The notes under the pieces are model-generated. The model was not told the origin of the DNA, did no database searches, and was given only the letters and a program-made list of their open reading frames with translations. This document shows, piece after piece, positions 4,539-6,788 of a stretch of DNA of 6,788 nt (the stretch's first letter is position 1; each line of letters begins with the position of its first letter). Origin of the DNA: Clostridia bacterium (GTDB lineage Bacteria > Bacillota > Clostridia > Oscillospirales > CAG-272); NCBI GenBank assembly GCA_017451975.1, contig JAFTNI010000192.1:1-6788 (forward strand). Direction: 5' to 3'. Made by a program: the position numbers and the translations under genes.

Positions 4539-6788
4539 TTAGCTGGCAAAGGTTACTGTTACACCTTCGGGAATGGAATGAGCAGACTTAGTGATGCTAT
4601 TCCACTGTTCTTCCGTGCCGCCGAAATCGATAGTTTTCAGGCTTTCGCAATCATAAAATGCATAGCTACCAAAACTTGTCACGCTTACGGGGATATATAC
4701 GCTTTTCAGGCTTGTGCAATCACAAAATGTATAATATTCTATACTTGTAATTCCCTCGGGAATTACAATGCTTTCAAGGTTTTCACAGCCGTAAAATGCA
4801 TAATTTCCTATGCTTTTAAGCTCGGTTTCTTCTTCAAATATCACCCTTGTAAGATTTTTACAACCGTAAAACGCCCTTCCGCCGATGCTTTTTACCCCTT
4901 TGGGAATAATTATTTCCGTAAGTGACGTGCAGCCGCGGAAAGCGTCGTAATCATTTATTTTGGAAAGCTTGCTGCCTTCGGCAAACGTTACGCTAGAAAG
5001 CGATGTACAATCCTTGAAAGTATAACCCTCTATAGTAGTTACGCCCTTGGGAATTTCAATGCTTGTAAGCGACGCACAGCCAGAGAAAGCACTGCTCCCT
5101 ATACTCGTTACTCCTTCGGGAAGCTTTATTTCCGTAAGAGCAGCGCAACCGGAAAATGCACTACTGTCTATACTCGTTACACCTTCGGGAATATTTATTT
5201 TTGCAAGCGATGCGCAACCGGAGAAAGCACTGCCCCCTATACTCGTTACTCCTTCGGGAAGCTTTATTTCCGTAAGAGCCTTGCAATCGCTAAATGCACT
5301 AATACCTATACTCGTTACACCCGAGGGGATTTCCGCGCTTGCAAGAGCAGTACATCCCATGAACATTCTATAAGGAACACTTGTTATACCCACCGGGAGC
5401 TTTATGCTTCTAAGATTTACGCAATTTTCAAATGCATAATCGCCGATAAACGTAATTTTGTTTTCTTCGGCAAAGCTTACGCTGTTGAGTAATGTACAGC
5501 CACTGAAAGCCATACCCCCTATGCTCGTCACGTTTGCGGGGATTTCTATGCTTGCAAGAGCCTTGCAGCCATAGAAAGCACTTTTTCCTATATTCGTCAG
5601 GCTTTCGGGGAGATATACGCTTTTAAGCGAAGTGCAACTGCCAAACGCATCTTCTCCTATGCTTGTCACTCCCTCGGGAAGCTCTATGCTTTCGAGGCTT
5701 TTGCAGCCGTAGAAAAGACGCACATCTATGGTTGAAAGCTCTATTCCTTCGGCAAACGTTACGGTTTTAAGAGATTCGCAGTATTCGAATGTCCTGCTCT
5801 CCATAACCTTTACGCTTGCAGGAATATGAATGCTTTTAAGAGACTTGCAACTCCAAAAAGCAGACCACTCTATATTGGTCAAGCCATCGGGAAGCTCTAT
5901 AGTTTCAAGGCTTTCGCAACCGTTAAATGCTCCGTCTATAGTGGTAAGCTTGCTGCCCTCGGCAAACTTCACGCTTTTAAGCGCTTTGCAGTTAGCAAAC
6001 GCCCCGTCAATACAAGTAACGCTTGCGGGTATTTCCACGCTTTCAAGCTTTGAACAATGCGAGAATGCACTGCTGCCTATCTTCGTTACGCCTTCCGAAA
6101 TTACCACCTTTTCAAGCGTCGGGTTCTGGTGGAAAGCGGTTTTTAACGTTTGCACACTTCCGGGTATTACAACAGAGGTGATTTCGCTGTATCGGAAAGC
6201 ATATTCTCCTATAACTCTAACGGGAACTTTATTTAAATGAGAAGGAATTATTACGTTAGTTCTCGTGCCCTTGTAGCCCGTTATCGTAATATATCCGTCT
6301 TCTGTAGTATAATTAAAATCCTCAATTGAGTTTGCGCCCGCAAGGTTGGCATAAACCCCGGGGATTGTAACCGTAGTTTTTTCCGTATGGAAGTTAAGCG
6401 ATATTTCGTTTTTCCCCTCGTGCGTAACCTTGTTCTGCTCCAATGTGAAGCCGGAAAGCTCTTCTGTGCTTCCGTCTGAAAGAGTGGCCATTACTTTTAT
6501 ATCCGCAACGTTAATCTGCTCTAATGTTGTAAGTGTATCGCCCTTATATTCAGTGTAAATAGAAACAATTGTCAACGCTTCGTTGCAATTTTCATACTTG
6601 CAGGGGCGCACGGTTTTATTTTCTGCATTCACTGTCCATGCTCCGTAGCTATGCCCCTCGGCGGGCACAGGCTGTTGCGCATAAAGAACCTCACCGCACT
6701 CAGAGCAACCTACGCCCTCTGTAAGTCCCGGCTCTGTGCAAGTAGGGGGAACAGCGGGAATAGTTTCGCTCTTATGTCCTTCAGAAAA
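4539..6788 (-). CDS. BspA-like leucine-rich-repeat surface protein (C-terminal 749 residues, 5' end outside window)
   Basis: The frame is open to the right edge, so the true start lies outside; the GTG at 6666-6668 is only an internal valine codon in a continuous domain. Residue numbers count from the window edge. Residues 1-72 are Cys-containing modules of a type common in clostridial surface proteins: a PTCTEPGLTEG stretch, CSEC (28-31), GHSY (45-48) and CKYENC (63-68). Residues about 75-145 resemble a bacterial Ig-like domain (DIKVMATLSDGSTEE, ending in VTIPG). Residues about 186-722 hold some 23 LRR_5/BspA-type repeats of about 23 residues, consensus GVTSIGxxAFxGCxxLxxIxIPE. The last 27 residues (GGTEEQW onward) are the usual C-terminal cap. 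No LPXTG, SLH or membrane anchor is visible at the C-terminus, so any secretion signal or anchor must be upstream. Such proteins are secreted or surface-exposed and often bind host or neighbouring-cell ligands; the ligand here is unknown. A terminator follows the TAA. Confidence 0.93.
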   Translation of the reverse strand, partial: FSEGHKSETIPAVPPTCTEPGLTEGVGCSECGEVLYAQQPVPAEGHSYGAWTVNAENKTVRPCKYENCNEALTIVSIYTEYKGDTLTTLEQINVADIKVMATLSDGSTEELSGFTLEQNKVTHEGKNEISLNFHTEKTTVTIPGVYANLAGANSIEDFNYTTEDGYITITGYKGTRTNVIIPSHLNKVPVRVIGEYAFRYSEITSVVIPGSVQTLKTAFHQNPTLEKVVISEGVTKIGSSAFSHCSKLESVEIPASVTCIDGAFANCKALKSVKFAEGSKLTTIDGAFNGCESLETIELPDGLTNIEWSAFWSCKSLKSIHIPASVKVMESRTFEYCESLKTVTFAEGIELSTIDVRLFYGCKSLESIELPEGVTSIGEDAFGSCTSLKSVYLPESLTNIGKSAFYGCKALASIEIPANVTSIGGMAFSGCTLLNSVSFAEENKITFIGDYAFENCVNLRSIKLPVGITSVPYRMFMGCTALASAEIPSGVTSIGISAFSDCKALTEIKLPEGVTSIGGSAFSGCASLAKINIPEGVTSIDSSAFSGCAALTEIKLPEGVTSIGSSAFSGCASLTSIEIPKGVTTIEGYTFKDCTSLSSVTFAEGSKLSKINDYDAFRGCTSLTEIIIPKGVKSIGGRAFYGCKNLTRVIFEEETELKSIGNYAFYGCENLESIVIPEGITSIEYYTFCDCTSLKSVYIPVSVTSFGSYAFYDCESLKTIDFGGTEEQWNSITKSAHSIPEGVTVTFAS
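4623..6233 (-). repeat. Tandem coding repeats encoding about 23 BspA-type LRR units
   Basis: The array has units of about 69-72 bp (22-25 residues) without a break. Most units follow GVTSIG-AF-GC-L-I-IP. Units ending in FAEG or FEEE are followed by one beginning SKL, IEL or TEL, so longer units alternate irregularly with standard ones. Units 14-17 (GVTSI followed by SAFS) are the most alike; units at the N-terminal end are the most diverged. The reading frame is kept throughout. Confidence 0.93.
5083..5279 (-). repeat. Near-identical 138-bp duplication (two LRR units) inside the array
   Basis: Bases 5083-5141 and 5221-5279 differ at a single position (5096 versus 5234) over 59 bp, and 5097-5141 equals 5235-5279 exactly. 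The offset of 138 bp is two 69-bp units. The sequence between and beyond diverges more, which suggests a fairly recent duplication or gene conversion. Confidence 0.85.

Noticed and set aside
4623..6233. Periodic DNA repeats as a possible CRISPR array
   Set aside because: The repeats are continuous, without unique spacers, and keep an open frame encoding a known LRR consensus.
6666..6668. GTG as the start of the LRR protein
   Set aside because: The frame continues to the window edge and encodes a continuous Cys-containing module; there is no ribosome site and no signal peptide after the GTG.

Overview
The window looks like a chromosomal segment of an anaerobic, low-to-mid GC Gram-positive bacterium of the class Clostridia, probably a gut lineage near Lachnospirales or Oscillospirales. 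This rests on AGGAG-type ribosome sites, AT-rich gaps with strong sigma-A-like promoters (four of five candidates also carry the TGn extended -10), a clostridial-style cysteine synthase and glycosyltransferase, and a BspA-like leucine-rich-repeat protein. The genus cannot be fixed from the sequence alone.

Every gene lies on the minus strand, so transcription runs from high to low coordinates. From right to left: (a) 4539-6788, the C-terminal 749 residues of a large surface protein with Cys-containing modules, an Ig-like domain and about 23 BspA-type leucine-rich repeats, closed by a hairpin terminator; (b) 3478-4404, a PLP-dependent cysteine synthase family enzyme with its own promoter; (c) 2836-3303, a divergent PAP2 (DUF212/YuiD-like) membrane protein with a promoter, a leader of about 112 nt and a strong terminator; (d) 1481-2677, a GT4 glycosyltransferase resembling diacylglycerol glucosyltransferases; (e) 1285-1360, tRNA-Val(UAC) with encoded CCA, its own promoter, a leader that folds into a hairpin, and an abutting terminator; (f) 374-1183, a predicted helical protein that I do not recognise; (g) 1-265, the N-terminal 88 residues of an SDR oxidoreductase with its own promoter.

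Most genes look like separate transcription units rather than one operon: each gap holds a promoter, a terminator or both. The exception is the unrecognised gene at 374-1183, which has a good ribosome site but no convincing promoter and lies just behind the tRNA terminator. The glycosyltransferase and the PAP2-like protein are both plausibly linked to membrane lipids, but nothing else ties them together.

I found no CRISPR array, transposase, phage gene, toxin-antitoxin pair or recognisable defence system, and no strong case for a wholly new system. The observations most worth a second look are the tRNA leader hairpin, the unrecognised helical protein, the non-standard active-site motifs in the cysteine synthase and SDR, and the near-identical 138-bp duplication inside the LRR gene. 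No gene-free stretch exceeds 300 bases.
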